DNA of 64,000 nucleotides from Litorilituus lipolyticus (GTDB lineage Bacteria; Pseudomonadota; Gammaproteobacteria; Enterobacterales; Alteromonadaceae). A model generated the notes under the pieces. It was not told where the DNA came from, did not search any database, and was given only the letters and a program-made list of their open reading frames with translations. Position 1 is the stretch's first letter. Each line of letters begins with the position of its first letter. Both the position numbers and the translations under genes were made by a program. Below, one piece after another: positions 54,071 to 63,859 of the stretch. Location: the NCBI RefSeq assembly GCF_006439335.1, contig NZ_SAWY01000019.1:108401-172400 (forward strand), given 5' to 3'.

Positions 54071-55015
54071 TCAACGCCCATTAGTGAACTTAACTGGAGA
54101 TTGTCGAGATTTATTCACTTCAAGTGTGAAAACATCTGGTCTGGCATAATGGCCTGCTACATCAAGTGCTCTTTTTGATTTAGTTGCTAAATCAACATCA
54201 ATATCAACCATTAGATGCCCCTTAGTATTAGACATGGGGCCGGCAATGACTTCACCTGATGGCGAAATAACCGTTGAGTCACCTGGATTTATCCACGCTT
54301 CATCACTCGGATATAGGGTATCTAAATCGGGAAAGTCATCAGGTAAATCTGTTCTTTCTAATGCAACGCCACAGCTTAAGACCCAGCACTTCGCTTCTCT
54401 AGCAATATGCTGCATTGTGCCTAACCAAGCTTCGCCGCTATCGTAAGTGGGCGCAATGTAAATCTCAATACCTTGCGCATACAAAGCATAACGCGCCAGT
54501 GGCATATAATTTTCCCAACAAATTAAGCTACCAATCCTTCCCACAGGCGTATCTATTACATTTAAGCCATGCCCATCACCAAAGCCCCATACCATACGTT
54601 CTGGGTTTGTTGGCATAAGCTTTCGGTGATGATTGACTAATGCTCCATGTGCATCAATCGTGACAACTGAGTTATAGAGTGTTCCTTGGCTATTAGCACT
54701 ATCGCGCTCATTCAATCCACAAACAATAGTGACCTGATTTTCTTTTGCTGCCTGCTGTAATGGCTGCAAATCATTTGAAGATAAATCAATAGCATTATTA
54801 AGCAACCTTCCATGAAGAAGTTCGCTATTGCCCCAATCTCCTCCTGGCCTTAAACGCCAAATCCATGCGGGATAACCTGGAATATAAGCCTCAGGAAAAA
54901 CGATTAACTGAGCCCCTTTAGCTGACACTTCATTAATAATATCAACAGCTTTTAAAATAGTTTCTGTTTTATTCAGCACGCTGGGTGCTTCTTGAATAAT
55001 GGCAATTTTTTTCAT
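54071..55015 (-). CDS. Nitrilase-type carbon-nitrogen hydrolase
   Basis: 314 residues from the ATG at 55015 (GAGGTC upstream); the extension to 55045 is rejected. Catalytic triad in place: Glu42 (FPEAYIPGYPAW), Lys132 (HHRKLMPTNPER) and Cys166 (SLICWENYMPLARY). The FPEAYIPGYPAW and CWENYMPLAR wording is characteristic of true nitrilases (nitrile to acid plus ammonia) rather than amidases. Cytoplasmic. A Fur-like sequence lies upstream. Substrate range unknown. Confidence 0.9.
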   Translation of the reverse strand: MKKIAIIQEAPSVLNKTETILKAVDIINEVSAKGAQLIVFPEAYIPGYPAWIWRLRPGGDWGNSELLHGRLLNNAIDLSSNDLQPLQQAAKENQVTIVCGLNERDSANSQGTLYNSVVTIDAHGALVNHHRKLMPTNPERMVWGFGDGHGLNVIDTPVGRIGSLICWENYMPLARYALYAQGIEIYIAPTYDSGEAWLGTMQHIAREAKCWVLSCGVALERTDLPDDFPDLDTLYPSDEAWINPGDSTVISPSGEVIAGPMSNTKGHLMVDIDVDLATKSKRALDVAGHYARPDVFTLEVNKSRQSPVKFTNGR

Positions 55016-55073
55016 AATGACCTCATTTTGAGGCGTTAGTAACAAAGAATATGCTTTATTACTAACTTAATTA

Positions 55074-55092
55074 TAGATAGGTAATCATTATC
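55074..55092. promoter_or_regulatory. Possible Fur box upstream of the nitrilase gene
   Basis: TAGATAGGTAATCATTATC matches the 19-bp Fur consensus at 14 positions, all eleven of the right half. Placed 59-77 bp upstream of the nitrilase start. Weak on the left half; chance match in AT-rich DNA cannot be excluded. Confidence 0.3.
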
Positions 55093-55133
55093 AATTAAAT
55101 AACGATAAGGCTATTAGATAACCTGACAAAATA

Positions 55134-55652
55134 TTACTCCACTGGCACCATGATATGCGCATACGGAGTATCACCCCACATTACATAAGGCCCACCTGAT
55201 TTAGGATCGCGTGAAACACCTTCTAACATTGATTTAGGTACAATGATCATCATATGCGGACCTGTTTCCGTATAGTCATGAGCATTTTTATGATCAGGGT
55301 GATAAGGCGTTGAGTTACTGACACCAGAGCCAATATCACCTTTTAACATATAGGAGATGCCTATTCCTGTTGCGGTAAATTCAGCCTTGGTCGCAACAGC
55401 CTTCATCATTTTCATCCAGACAGCGTCATTACACATTGGTGCTTTATCACCAGGCATAGTATCTGGCATACAAGTCCAGCCATTAGTACCTTTTTGTAAA
55501 AGACTCCCGTCTGAATCAACTATTGTGGCATTTTGACTAATTGCAGCAGGTGCTGCGGCCATAGCACGTTGAATTTTAATATCTCTTGATTCTGCGTTAA
55601 CTCCAAGATGAACAAAGAACAAGGATAAGATGAATAATTTGGAAATTTTCAT
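55134..55652 (-). CDS. Exported conserved hypothetical protein
   Basis: 172 residues with a Sec signal (1-20, LGVNAESR). Mature part begins with an Ala-rich helix (IQRAMAAAPAAISQNATIVD), has two Cys (WTCMPDTMPGDKAPMC) that may pair, a SYMLKGDIGSGVSN region and GPHMMIIVPKS, and ends in GGPYVMWGDTPYAHIMVPVE. Several His and Met residues could bind a metal. I recall similar uncharacterised proteins widely in proteobacteria but no function. Monocistronic. Confidence 0.7.
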   Translation of the reverse strand: MKISKLFILSLFFVHLGVNAESRDIKIQRAMAAAPAAISQNATIVDSDGSLLQKGTNGWTCMPDTMPGDKAPMCNDAVWMKMMKAVATKAEFTATGIGISYMLKGDIGSGVSNSTPYHPDHKNAHDYTETGPHMMIIVPKSMLEGVSRDPKSGGPYVMWGDTPYAHIMVPVE

Positions 55653-55915
55653 TTAACTACCCTCACTTATTAAACTTATCGACGCTTAATTACATGATAA
55701 GAACACAAGTATAGTTCACGCCCAACAAAACATCGCTCATAGATAAACTCTTTAGCCAAAGCTAAAACAATTAATTTCCTAAAAAACACAACCATTGATA
55801 ATAAAATCGCCGCAATTCTTTACAGTTAGCAGCTAGGTTACTAAAATTGCCTTCATTCTTTACTCTAAATATTCTCAAATATTTTAAGTAATTATTTTCA
55901 TTGATAAGGCTCATT

Positions 55916-58279
55916 ATGCGCACTTTCCATTACTTGCTTTTATTCTTTTTTCTGTCTGGCTGTGCCACCTTAGGTGTACTTGAATACGACAAGCATTATG
56001 GCACTGCTGACGTTGAAAATAGATTCCAACACAGCAATCTCGCTACTGATGCACAAAGCCACTTTAAAAAAGAAGTACAACCCATTCTTGATAACCGCTG
56101 TGTAGTTTGTCATGGCTGCTATGATGCGCCATGCCAATTAAAAATGGAAAACCCCATAGGTATTGAGCGCGGCGCGAATAAAGCACTTGTCTATAATGGT
56201 GAACGCTTACTTACTGCAAACAATACACAAAGTATAGGTAGTACCACTAAACTTACCCCTGATTTAATGAATCAATTTCGCAATGAAGGATTCTTTCCCG
56301 TCTTAAATGAACGTCAGCAAAGTAAACAAGCTAATACTCAAGCCAGTGTTTTTTATCAAATGTTGGCTCTAAAGCAAAAGCACCCTTTACCGAACGATAG
56401 TATTCTTAGTGATGACTTTGATTTTGCCCTAGATAGAAATCAACAGTGCCCCACTATTGAAGAGTTTGCTCAATATGAGAAAAATTATCCGTTAGCAGGT
56501 ATGCCTTATGGCTTACCTGCCTTATCTACGCATGAACACCGCACTTTAACTGACTGGCTCGAAAAAGGCGCCATAATGTCTCAACCTGCTCAGGTAACAA
56601 GTGCAGAGCAAGATATGATTACCCGCTGGGAAAAGCTGCTTAATGGAGAGAGCAAGAAAGAGCAGTTAGTATCGAGGTACCTGTTCGAGCACCTATACCT
56701 TGCAAACTTATATTTTGATAAAAATCGCAGTAGTTACTTTAAATTAGTCAGATCTAGTACACCATCAGGTGAGCCTATTGATGTAATTCATACTAGACGT
56801 CCGTTTGATTCACCTTTTAGTACAGATAAAACCCAAGTGTTTTATCGCTTAGTTAAAAATAATGACACCATCATTGCTAAAAGACATATGCCTTACCCTT
56901 TTGGCAATGAAAAATATAAACGTTTAACAGAACTCTTTTATACCGCCGATTACTCCGTTGAAAGCTTACCTGATTATCAATTGAAAACAGCGTCAAACCC
57001 GTTTATTACCTTTAAAGACATTCCCGCAAAATCTCGATATAAATTCTTGTTAGAGCAATCACAATTTTCCATCATGAATTTTATTAAAGGCCCGGTTTGT
57101 CGAGGTCAGGTTGCGCTTAATGTGATTGAAGATCATTTTTGGGTAGCATTTCATGATCCAGAAACCATTGAGGCCTACCATACCGATGAGTTTATTGTAG
57201 AGAATAGTGATTTATTGCAGTTACCCGCTGCTACAAGTGATAAAACAATTTCACTCCTTTATTGGCGTCAATATGCCAAACGCCAAGAAGAATACATTAA
57301 CAAAAAGCTGGAATATATTGAGAAAATCAACTTAAAACAACGCGATCTTGATTTAAACTTACTATGGACAGGAAATGGCAACCCGAATGCCACTTTAACC
57401 GTATTTAGGCATTTTGACAGTGCTTCTGTATTACAAGGGTTTGTCGGGCAAGCACCTAAAACGGCGTGGTTAATTAGCTATCCATTACTTGAGCGTATTC
57501 ATTATTTATTGGTCGCTGGCTTTGATGTTTATGGCAATGTTGGCCATCAATTAAAAACGCGTTTGTATATGGATTTTTTACGTATGGAAGCTGAGAGTGC
57601 CTTTATCGCTTTGTTACCGGCAAAAGACCGAAAACGTATTCACGAACACTGGTATCGAGATACCAGTGCCGCCATCAAAGATTATATTTTCTCTGATGAT
57701 TTTCATCAATTACCAGAAACAAATATTCACTACAAAACGGATAACCCTAAAACCGAGTTATACCAGTTAATTAAGACGCACACTCAAGGCTCCGTGGTCG
57801 ATAACTATACGATCTCAGCGAGTTATAATGACATTGAAAAATCCTTTTCAATGCTTAACTATATGGCAGGCGAATCCATTGCCATATTGCCACAAGTAAG
57901 TTATGTCATGGTTAACAGTGCTCAAGGAAATCAAGTTTATAGCTTGATTAACAATTCTGCCCATAGCAATGTTGCGCATCTTTTTTCAGAAGCTAATAGA
58001 CGCCTCCCTAGTGAAGATACGTTAACGGTAACACGCGGCATTGTCGGTACATACCCTAATGCGTTCTTTGAAATATCAGCAGACCAAATTGATAACTTTG
58101 TCAGTCAATTATCACAAATTAAGTCTGAACAAGATTATCGCACCTTAAAAGATAACTATGCCATTCGAAGGTCAAGCCCTAATTTCTGGCCCTTTGCTGA
58201 TAAATTACACCAATGGTATTTTACTCATCAACCAACTTCAGCCGGATTATTAGACTTTAACAGACTTGAAAATCGCTGA
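55916..58279 (+). CDS. cti: Fatty acid cis/trans isomerase, lipoprotein with heme c site
   Basis: 787 residues from the ATG at 55916 (AAGG upstream), close to Pseudomonas Cti length. Lipoprotein-type signal with FFFLSGC (Cys16), then the cytochrome-c heme motif CVVCH (62-66), as in all Cti. Later NFIKGPVCRGQVALNVI and WLISYPLLERIHYLLVAGFDVYGNVGHQLKTR are typical Cti blocks. Cti converts cis to trans unsaturated fatty acids in the membrane from the periplasmic side, a fast response to solvents or temperature shift. Not in an operon. Confidence 0.93.
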   Translation: MRTFHYLLLFFFLSGCATLGVLEYDKHYGTADVENRFQHSNLATDAQSHFKKEVQPILDNRCVVCHGCYDAPCQLKMENPIGIERGANKALVYNGERLLTANNTQSIGSTTKLTPDLMNQFRNEGFFPVLNERQQSKQANTQASVFYQMLALKQKHPLPNDSILSDDFDFALDRNQQCPTIEEFAQYEKNYPLAGMPYGLPALSTHEHRTLTDWLEKGAIMSQPAQVTSAEQDMITRWEKLLNGESKKEQLVSRYLFEHLYLANLYFDKNRSSYFKLVRSSTPSGEPIDVIHTRRPFDSPFSTDKTQVFYRLVKNNDTIIAKRHMPYPFGNEKYKRLTELFYTADYSVESLPDYQLKTASNPFITFKDIPAKSRYKFLLEQSQFSIMNFIKGPVCRGQVALNVIEDHFWVAFHDPETIEAYHTDEFIVENSDLLQLPAATSDKTISLLYWRQYAKRQEEYINKKLEYIEKINLKQRDLDLNLLWTGNGNPNATLTVFRHFDSASVLQGFVGQAPKTAWLISYPLLERIHYLLVAGFDVYGNVGHQLKTRLYMDFLRMEAESAFIALLPAKDRKRIHEHWYRDTSAAIKDYIFSDDFHQLPETNIHYKTDNPKTELYQLIKTHTQGSVVDNYTISASYNDIEKSFSMLNYMAGESIAILPQVSYVMVNSAQGNQVYSLINNSAHSNVAHLFSEANRRLPSEDTLTVTRGIVGTYPNAFFEISADQIDNFVSQLSQIKSEQDYRTLKDNYAIRRSSPNFWPFADKLHQWYFTHQPTSAGLLDFNRLENR

Positions 58280-58323
58280 TTGTGCGGGATTTAATTAAAC
58301 AGATTCTGTAACAAAAAACTGCC

Positions 58324-58351
58324 GCTTGTGCCAAGCTCTTTTGGCACAAGC
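58324..58351. terminator. Hairpin downstream of cti
   Basis: Perfect 11-bp stem (58324-58334 with 58341-58351), 6-base loop. No T-run follows, so termination is less certain than with the other hairpins; mRNA end protection is possible. Confidence 0.55.
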
Positions 58352-58491
58352 CATAGTCAGAAGCTAAAAAGTTCTGCTACACTGCTGTTCGAATGTTAAT
58401 TTGTTGTGAATACAACCAAGATTAACCACAGATACTTAGTAAATGACGCTACATCCAGCGTATATCCAATAAAAGTCACGTGAGAACCGCA

Positions 58492-60657
58492 ATGAAGAAA
58501 AATGCTATTTTATTAACCAGTATACTTGTTACAGGTATATTGGCTGGCTGTTCAGGTAACAGTACTAATCAGGCATCAAACGCTGCCATAGCTCAACAAG
58601 ATATAAAACTATCTTACCCAACAACAAAAAAAGGTTCAGTTACTGATACCTATTTCGGTAATAATGTTGCAGACCCATACCGTTGGTTAGAAGATGACCG
58701 CAGTGAAGAAACGGGTGACTGGGTTAAAACTCAAAATAAAGTTACTTTTAACTACTTATCTCAAATTCCATACCGTGAACAACTTAAAGACCGCTTAGGC
58801 GAACTATGGAACTATGAAAAAGTTGGCTCTCCGTTTAAAGAAGGTAAATACACTTACTTCTATAAAAATGATGGCTTACAAAATCAATACGTTGTTTATC
58901 GCCAGCTTGACGGCGGTGAAGTCGAAGTATTCTTAGATCCTAATACGTTTAGTAAAGATGGTACGACATCATTAGGACAATTAAGCTTTTCGAAAGATGG
59001 ATCAATTGCGGCTTATGCTATCTCTGAAGGCGGTAGTGACTGGCGTAAAATCATCATTATTGATGTTGAAACCAAAAAACAATTAGAAACACCATTAGTT
59101 GACGTGAAGTTCTCGGGTATTTCTTGGTTTGGTAATGAAGGTTTCTACTATTCAAGCTATGACAAACCAAAAGGCAGCGAGCTTTCTGCTAAAACAGATC
59201 AACATAAACTTTACTATCATAAATTAGGTCAAGCACAAAAAGACGACGCTGTTGTTTTTGGTGCAACGGCTGAAGAAAAGCGTCGCTATGTCGGTGGCTC
59301 AGTTACTGAAGATGATCGTTACCTATTAATCTCTGGTGCTGTTTCTACTTCAGGTAATGACCTTTATATCAAAGATCTAACTAAACCAAATAGCCCATTA
59401 GTGACTATTACTGACAACTTTGATGCGGATACTTACGTTATAGAAAACGAAGGTAGCAAGCTATATTTAGTCACAAACTTAGATGCTCCTAATAAGAAAA
59501 TTGTTACCGTAGACGCTTCTGCACCTGCAGCAAGTAACTGGAAAGATTTCATCGCTGAAACAGAAAACGTTTTAACGGCATCTACTGGCGGTGGTTACTT
59601 CTTTGCTGAGTACATGGTTGATGCAATTTCTAAAGTGTATCAATACGACTACCAAGGTAAAAAAGTACGTGAAGTGGCACTACCTGGCGTAGGTAGCTCT
59701 AGTTCATTAGACGGTAAAAAGAAAGAAGATACTCTGTATTACTCATTCAGCAACTACAAAACACCAGGTACTATCTATAGCTTTAACACGAAAACGGGTA
59801 AAAGCGACGTATATAAAAAGTCAGGTGCTAAATTTGATAGTAACGCCTATGAATCTAAGCAAGTGTTTTATAAATCAAAAGATGGTACACGCGTACCTAT
59901 GATCATCACTTATAAAAAAGGTTTAGAGTTTAACGGTAAAAACCCGACTATTTTATATGGCTACGGTGGTTTCAATATTAGTCTTACGCCAAGATTTAGC
60001 GTAACTCGTGCAGTTTGGTTAGAACAAGGCGGTATTTATGCTGTTGCTAACTTACGAGGTGGTGGTGAATACGGTAAAAAATGGCACAAAGCTGGCACAC
60101 AGTTAGATAAACAAAATGTATTTGATGATTTCATTGCTGCAGGTGAATACTTAATTAATGAAAACTATACCTCAAGCAACTATTTAGCGATTAACGGTGG
60201 TTCAAATGGTGGCTTATTAGTGGGTGCTGTTATGACACAGCGTCCTGATTTAGTTCAAGTTGCCTTACCTGCTGTTGGCGTATTAGATATGCTGAGATAC
60301 CACACATTTACTGCAGGGGCTGGTTGGGCATATGACTATGGTACAGCTGAACAAAGTGAAGAAATGTTCAAGTACTTAAAAGGTTATTCGCCTGTACACA
60401 ATGTTAAAAAAGGTGTTAGCTACCCAGCAACTATGGTGACTACTGGTGATCATGATGACCGTGTTGTTCCCGCGCACTCATTTAAATTTGCTGCTGAGTT
60501 ACAAGCAAAACAAGCGGGTAGTGCTCCGACGTTAATTCGTATTGAAACCAACGCAGGTCATGGTGCGGGTACGCCTGTATCTAAAACAATAGAGCAATAC
60601 GCTGACATTTATGCATTCACATTGTTCAACATGGGCTTCACCAGCTTACCAAAATAA
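58492..60657 (+). CDS. Prolyl oligopeptidase (S9A), lipoprotein-type export
   Basis: 721 residues from the ATG at 58492; a GTG four codons earlier is in frame. Signal with a lipobox (GILAGC) and an Asn/Ser/Ala-rich linker. N-terminal beta-propeller begins [23 protein letters not shown], the typical POP opening; C-terminal alpha/beta hydrolase with GYGGFN (oxyanion), GGSNGGLL (catalytic Ser), GDHDDRV (Asp) and NAGHGAG (His). Cleaves short peptides after proline, here probably in the periplasm. Followed by a hairpin. Confidence 0.93.
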   Translation: MKKNAILLTSILVTGILAGCSGNSTNQASNAAIAQQDIKLSYPTTKKGSVTDTYFGNNVADPYRWLEDDRSEETGDWVKTQNKVTFNYLSQIPYREQLKDRLGELWNYEKVGSPFKEGKYTYFYKNDGLQNQYVVYRQLDGGEVEVFLDPNTFSKDGTTSLGQLSFSKDGSIAAYAISEGGSDWRKIIIIDVETKKQLETPLVDVKFSGISWFGNEGFYYSSYDKPKGSELSAKTDQHKLYYHKLGQAQKDDAVVFGATAEEKRRYVGGSVTEDDRYLLISGAVSTSGNDLYIKDLTKPNSPLVTITDNFDADTYVIENEGSKLYLVTNLDAPNKKIVTVDASAPAASNWKDFIAETENVLTASTGGGYFFAEYMVDAISKVYQYDYQGKKVREVALPGVGSSSSLDGKKKEDTLYYSFSNYKTPGTIYSFNTKTGKSDVYKKSGAKFDSNAYESKQVFYKSKDGTRVPMIITYKKGLEFNGKNPTILYGYGGFNISLTPRFSVTRAVWLEQGGIYAVANLRGGGEYGKKWHKAGTQLDKQNVFDDFIAAGEYLINENYTSSNYLAINGGSNGGLLVGAVMTQRPDLVQVALPAVGVLDMLRYHTFTAGAGWAYDYGTAEQSEEMFKYLKGYSPVHNVKKGVSYPATMVTTGDHDDRVVPAHSFKFAAELQAKQAGSAPTLIRIETNAGHGAGTPVSKTIEQYADIYAFTLFNMGFTSLPK

Positions 60658-60675
60658 GCATAACCTGAATAAATG

Positions 60676-60689
60676 CTGATCTCGATCAA
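60676..60689 (+). promoter_or_regulatory. FNR-like site upstream of the small Cys-rich gene
   Basis: CTGATCTCGATCAA matches TTGATnnnnATCAA at nine of ten positions. With its centre at 60682.5, a class II start falls near 60724, and TACTAT (60712-60717) sits exactly in the -12 to -7 interval. Confidence 0.5.
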
Positions 60690-60715
60690 GTACCTGACTA
60701 AATTAGTCAGGTACT
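60689..60715. terminator. 13-bp perfect hairpin after the peptidase gene
   Basis: AGTACCTGACTAA and its reverse complement separated by one base (60689-60701, 60703-60715). It may end the peptidase message. It also overlaps the proposed promoter of the next small gene, so it may have a dual role. Confidence 0.55.
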
Positions 60716-60757
60716 ATCACATCATACCAACTAGCTTATACCTAACAGGAGTAAATT

Positions 60758-60865
60758 ATGGGATGTTGTGGTGGATGTGGCGGTGAAGGCCACGAAGAGA
60801 AAAAAGAGCAAGAAACAGCTCAAGACAATGCGACTGAACAAGCTGAATCAAAAGAAGAAGCTTAA
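60758..60865 (+). CDS. 35-residue Cys/Gly-rich small protein
   Basis: Too short for usual gene callers, but with an ideal AGGAG site seven bases upstream, a clean ATG and stop, and a strong terminator behind it. The N-terminus is MGCCGGCGGEGHEEKK: three Cys and a His in the first twelve residues, a compact metal- or cluster-binding knot. The rest is acidic and Lys/Gln/Glu-rich (likely helical or disordered). No signal peptide, so cytoplasmic. An FNR-like site lies upstream. I recall similar CCGGCGG micro-proteins in marine gammaproteobacteria, but no known function. Confidence 0.75.
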   Translation: MGCCGGCGGEGHEEKKEQETAQDNATEQAESKEEA

Positions 60866-60891
60866 CTAGCATTTACATTACTTTGCTTTAT

Positions 60892-60925
60892 AAACCGATT
60901 AACTGTTTGTCCTGTTAATCGGTTT
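60892..60925 (+). terminator. Rho-independent terminator of the small Cys-rich gene
   Basis: 12-bp perfect stem (60892-60903 with 60914-60925), 10-base loop, followed by a T-rich run (TTTCTTATTTTT). Confidence 0.92.
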
Positions 60926-61009
60926 TTTCTTATTTTTATGAAATAATTTATTAAAAACCCTGTCTATAATAAAATAGATAACTAACTAAAATCTGAGAAT
61001 TTATTTGAA

Positions 61010-61369
61010 ATGGAAGTCCACCAGGTATCATTTGCTACTATCAAAGTCCTTAAGCCAAACCTAGGGGAAGTTATTGTTAATGAGGGTGTTGAAGTGAATA
61101 CCGTTATGGTAACAGAGATGCATCAGAAGTTTGTTGAGATTTTTGCGTCTTCATTTTCATTATTAATTAACAAAAAACATGCTTATTCAACCCAACTTGA
61201 TGCACTAATTAAGTTTGGCGAGTTATCAGCCATTGATAAAATTGCCATTTATGCACCTAATCAATTAGCAAAACTGAGTGCCGATTTCTCAGCGACAATT
61301 CCTAGTTCAGCTAAATTAAATATCGAAGTATTTACCCAGCGCGACGATGCTTTATCTTGGTTATTATAG
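61010..61369 (+). CDS. Small alpha/beta protein, unknown (STAS-like shape)
   Basis: 119 residues, no signal or membrane segment. Alternating strands and helices (FATIKVLKPNLGEVIVNEGVEV, then a helix LLINKKHAY, IDKIAIYAPNQLAKLS, and IEVFTQRDDALSWL at the end) resemble the SpoIIAA/STAS-like or 'anti-anti-sigma-like' fold seen in small bacterial proteins; no conserved phosphorylated Ser is evident. Function unknown. Convergent with recQ, only 29 bases apart. Confidence 0.65.
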   Translation: MEVHQVSFATIKVLKPNLGEVIVNEGVEVNTVMVTEMHQKFVEIFASSFSLLINKKHAYSTQLDALIKFGELSAIDKIAIYAPNQLAKLSADFSATIPSSAKLNIEVFTQRDDALSWLL

Positions 61370-61398
61370 GAATAGCATCAAGTCTTTCTTACCAGAAA

Positions 61399-63231
61399 CT
61401 ATTTGCTTTGACTATGTTCTTTGATTAACCCTAAAAATGGTTGTCCATACCTAGACAACTTAATATCACCAATACCACTGATACTAAGCATTTGGTTTAA
61501 TGTTTGTGGCTGTACTCTCGCTAACTCTGATAAAGTGGCATCATTAAATACAATGAAAGGTGCTATATCTTCAGCATCAGCGATAGTTTTTCTCAGCTCT
61601 CTTAACTTAGTAAATAAAGCGCGATCATAACCTTTTTGTGCTGTTTTTTGCTGCCAGTAGCTTGCTTTTTGTAAGCGTGGGCTTGCTAACATCAGTGGTT
61701 CACTCGCTTTCAAAATACTACGCGACGCTTCGGTTAAACATAAGCTTGATTGCTGTTCAATATCTTGTTGTAAGTAACCCAAGTGAATGAGTTGGCCAAT
61801 GATTGCATACCAATAGCCCGGCGTTTTTCCTTTACCTAAGCCAAACGTTGAAACATTATGATGATCGAGTTGTTTAATATTCGCATTATCATCACCACGT
61901 AAAACGGCTATTACATGATTAATATCACCTTGCTGATTGATACGATAAACACAAGAAAGCACTTTTTGTGCTTCAACAGTGGCATCAAACTGACTCGGTG
62001 GATCTAAACAAATATCACAGTTACCACAACCTTGTTTAGTAAATTCAGCAAAGTAATTTAAAACCACTTGTCTACGACAGGTTTGCGCATCAACAAAGGC
62101 ACTCATTGCTGCAAAGCGCTGTAGTTCTACATTGACGCGTTTGGGGTTATCGCCATCACTAATGCGTTTTTTAATGCGAGTAATATCTTTGTCATCAACC
62201 AAAAATAATGCCTCAGCGGGTAAACCATCGCGCCCTGCACGACCAATCTCCTGATAATATGACTCTAATGTTCTCGGGGGTTCATAATGGATAACATAAC
62301 GCACATTCGGTTTATTAATGCCTAAACCAAAAGCCACTGTCGCAACAACCACTTGAATATTATCTTTGGTAAAACCTTCTTGCACTAAGCTGCGAATATC
62401 ATTCTCTAGACCCGCATGGTAAGCCGCACAATTAACACCATTACTCGCCAAGAATTTTGATAGTTTTTCAACTTGCCAACGGCTATTACAATAAATAATA
62501 CCGCTATCTTCACCTTTTTTTCGAATATAACCCAATAGTTGGCTTTCACCATTATATTTTTGCGCCAAAGTAAAACGTATATTGGCTCTATCGAAACTGT
62601 CTAAATGAATATAAGGTTGCTGTAAATTTAACTGCTGTAAAATATCTTTACGTGTGGTGACATCTGCCGTTGCCGTTAATGCCATAACAGGTACATAAGG
62701 AAAGTGCTCTTTTAGGCAAGCTAACTTAGTGTATGCAGGTCTAAAGTCATGTCCCCATTGAGAAATACAATGTGCTTCATCAATGGCAAATAAACTCAGC
62801 GGTAGTTCAGCTAAATTCTGCAGAAAGTAATAATTAGTTAACCGTTCAGGTGCGACATATAGCAGTTTTATATCACCTTGTGCCATACGTTGAAATATTT
62901 CGGTTATCTCATTTTGCTCAAGGCTTGAGTTGATAAAAGCTGCTGAAATACCTTGTCGTGTAAGTCCATCAACCTGATCTTTCATTAATGCTATTAACGG
63001 TGAAACCACTACAGTAATGCCCGGTAATAACACTGCTGGCAATTGATAACATAGTGACTTACCACCGCCTGTAGGCATCAAAACTAATGAGTCATGCCCT
63101 TGCATTAATTGCGCGATGATTTCTTCTTGGCCTGGGCGAAAACTTTCATAGCCAAAATGATGCTTTAATGTTTCAAGCAATTGGTCGCTATAGCTATTGT
63201 TTTCTTGAGGAGAGGCTAACGTGGTACTCAA
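61399..63231 (-). CDS. recQ: ATP-dependent DNA helicase RecQ
   Basis: 610 residues, the same as E. coli RecQ. Helicase motifs: FRPGQEEII (motif 0), [14 protein letters not shown] (Walker A), [19 protein letters not shown] (DEAH and aromatic loop), [22 protein letters not shown] and [10 protein letters not shown] (motif VI). RecQ-Ct zinc site CRR...[11 protein letters not shown], winged helix, and a C-terminal HRDC domain (about 530-605, [19 protein letters not shown]). Unwinds DNA 3'-5' in recombination and repair. Divergent from yigI, matching the recQ/yigI neighbourhood of enterobacteria. Confidence 0.96.
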   Translation of the reverse strand: MSTTLASPQENNSYSDQLLETLKHHFGYESFRPGQEEIIAQLMQGHDSLVLMPTGGGKSLCYQLPAVLLPGITVVVSPLIALMKDQVDGLTRQGISAAFINSSLEQNEITEIFQRMAQGDIKLLYVAPERLTNYYFLQNLAELPLSLFAIDEAHCISQWGHDFRPAYTKLACLKEHFPYVPVMALTATADVTTRKDILQQLNLQQPYIHLDSFDRANIRFTLAQKYNGESQLLGYIRKKGEDSGIIYCNSRWQVEKLSKFLASNGVNCAAYHAGLENDIRSLVQEGFTKDNIQVVVATVAFGLGINKPNVRYVIHYEPPRTLESYYQEIGRAGRDGLPAEALFLVDDKDITRIKKRISDGDNPKRVNVELQRFAAMSAFVDAQTCRRQVVLNYFAEFTKQGCGNCDICLDPPSQFDATVEAQKVLSCVYRINQQGDINHVIAVLRGDDNANIKQLDHHNVSTFGLGKGKTPGYWYAIIGQLIHLGYLQQDIEQQSSLCLTEASRSILKASEPLMLASPRLQKASYWQQKTAQKGYDRALFTKLRELRKTIADAEDIAPFIVFNDATLSELARVQPQTLNQMLSISGIGDIKLSRYGQPFLGLIKEHSQSK

Positions 63232-63403
63232 AAATGATTCGACTAAATAAACTAGGATAATCTGCCTATTTTAACCTAGACGAGTAATGAATACCTAGCA
63301 CTAATGCCATTCATCTGGCTTTTACACTTTGGCTAATTTTTGCTTTGATTAAAGAACATGCTAATCTATATCCAAAACACATCCGACCAGAAAGGATTTC
63401 AAC

Positions 63404-63859
63404 ATGAAGCAAAGTGAAATACATCAGCAGTTAATTGATTTTTGGAACAACAATATGCCTTTTAATCAATTGCTTGGTTTAAAACTTACCAAATTTGATG
63501 CACAGCACTCTGAAATTCGTTTTGACTGGCAAGATAAGCTCATTGGTAACCCTATTCACAAAATACTGCACGGTGGCGTAACTGCTTCTGCACTCGACTT
63601 AGCTGGTGGTACCGTAGCGGCAGCAAATATTATTGAGCAACTCGATAATGTTACTCCACAAAGTATAGGCAGTAGCTTAGGAAAATTAAGTACTATTGAT
63701 TTACGTACGGATTATTTGCGCCCTGGCAGAGGTAATCAGTTTATCGTTACAGCACGCATCATTAGAAGTGGTAGCAAAGTTGCTGTTGCTAGAATGGAAA
63801 TGCATAACGAGACAGGCGAACATATCGCCTTTGGCACGGGCACCTATATGGTTGGTTAA
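63404..63859 (+). CDS. yigI: Hotdog-fold acyl-CoA thioesterase YigI
   Basis: 151 residues. Hotdog motif ILHGGVTASALDLAGG with the catalytic region, then STIDLRTDYLRPGRGNQF, GSKVAVARMEMHNE and the final GTYMVG, all very close to E. coli YigI (medium/long-chain acyl-CoA thioesterase). AAAGGA precedes the ATG. The last 16 codons and the following bases are part of a tandem duplication reaching the window edge; the gene itself is intact. Confidence 0.92.
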   Translation: MKQSEIHQQLIDFWNNNMPFNQLLGLKLTKFDAQHSEIRFDWQDKLIGNPIHKILHGGVTASALDLAGGTVAAANIIEQLDNVTPQSIGSSLGKLSTIDLRTDYLRPGRGNQFIVTARIIRSGSKVAVARMEMHNETGEHIAFGTGTYMVG

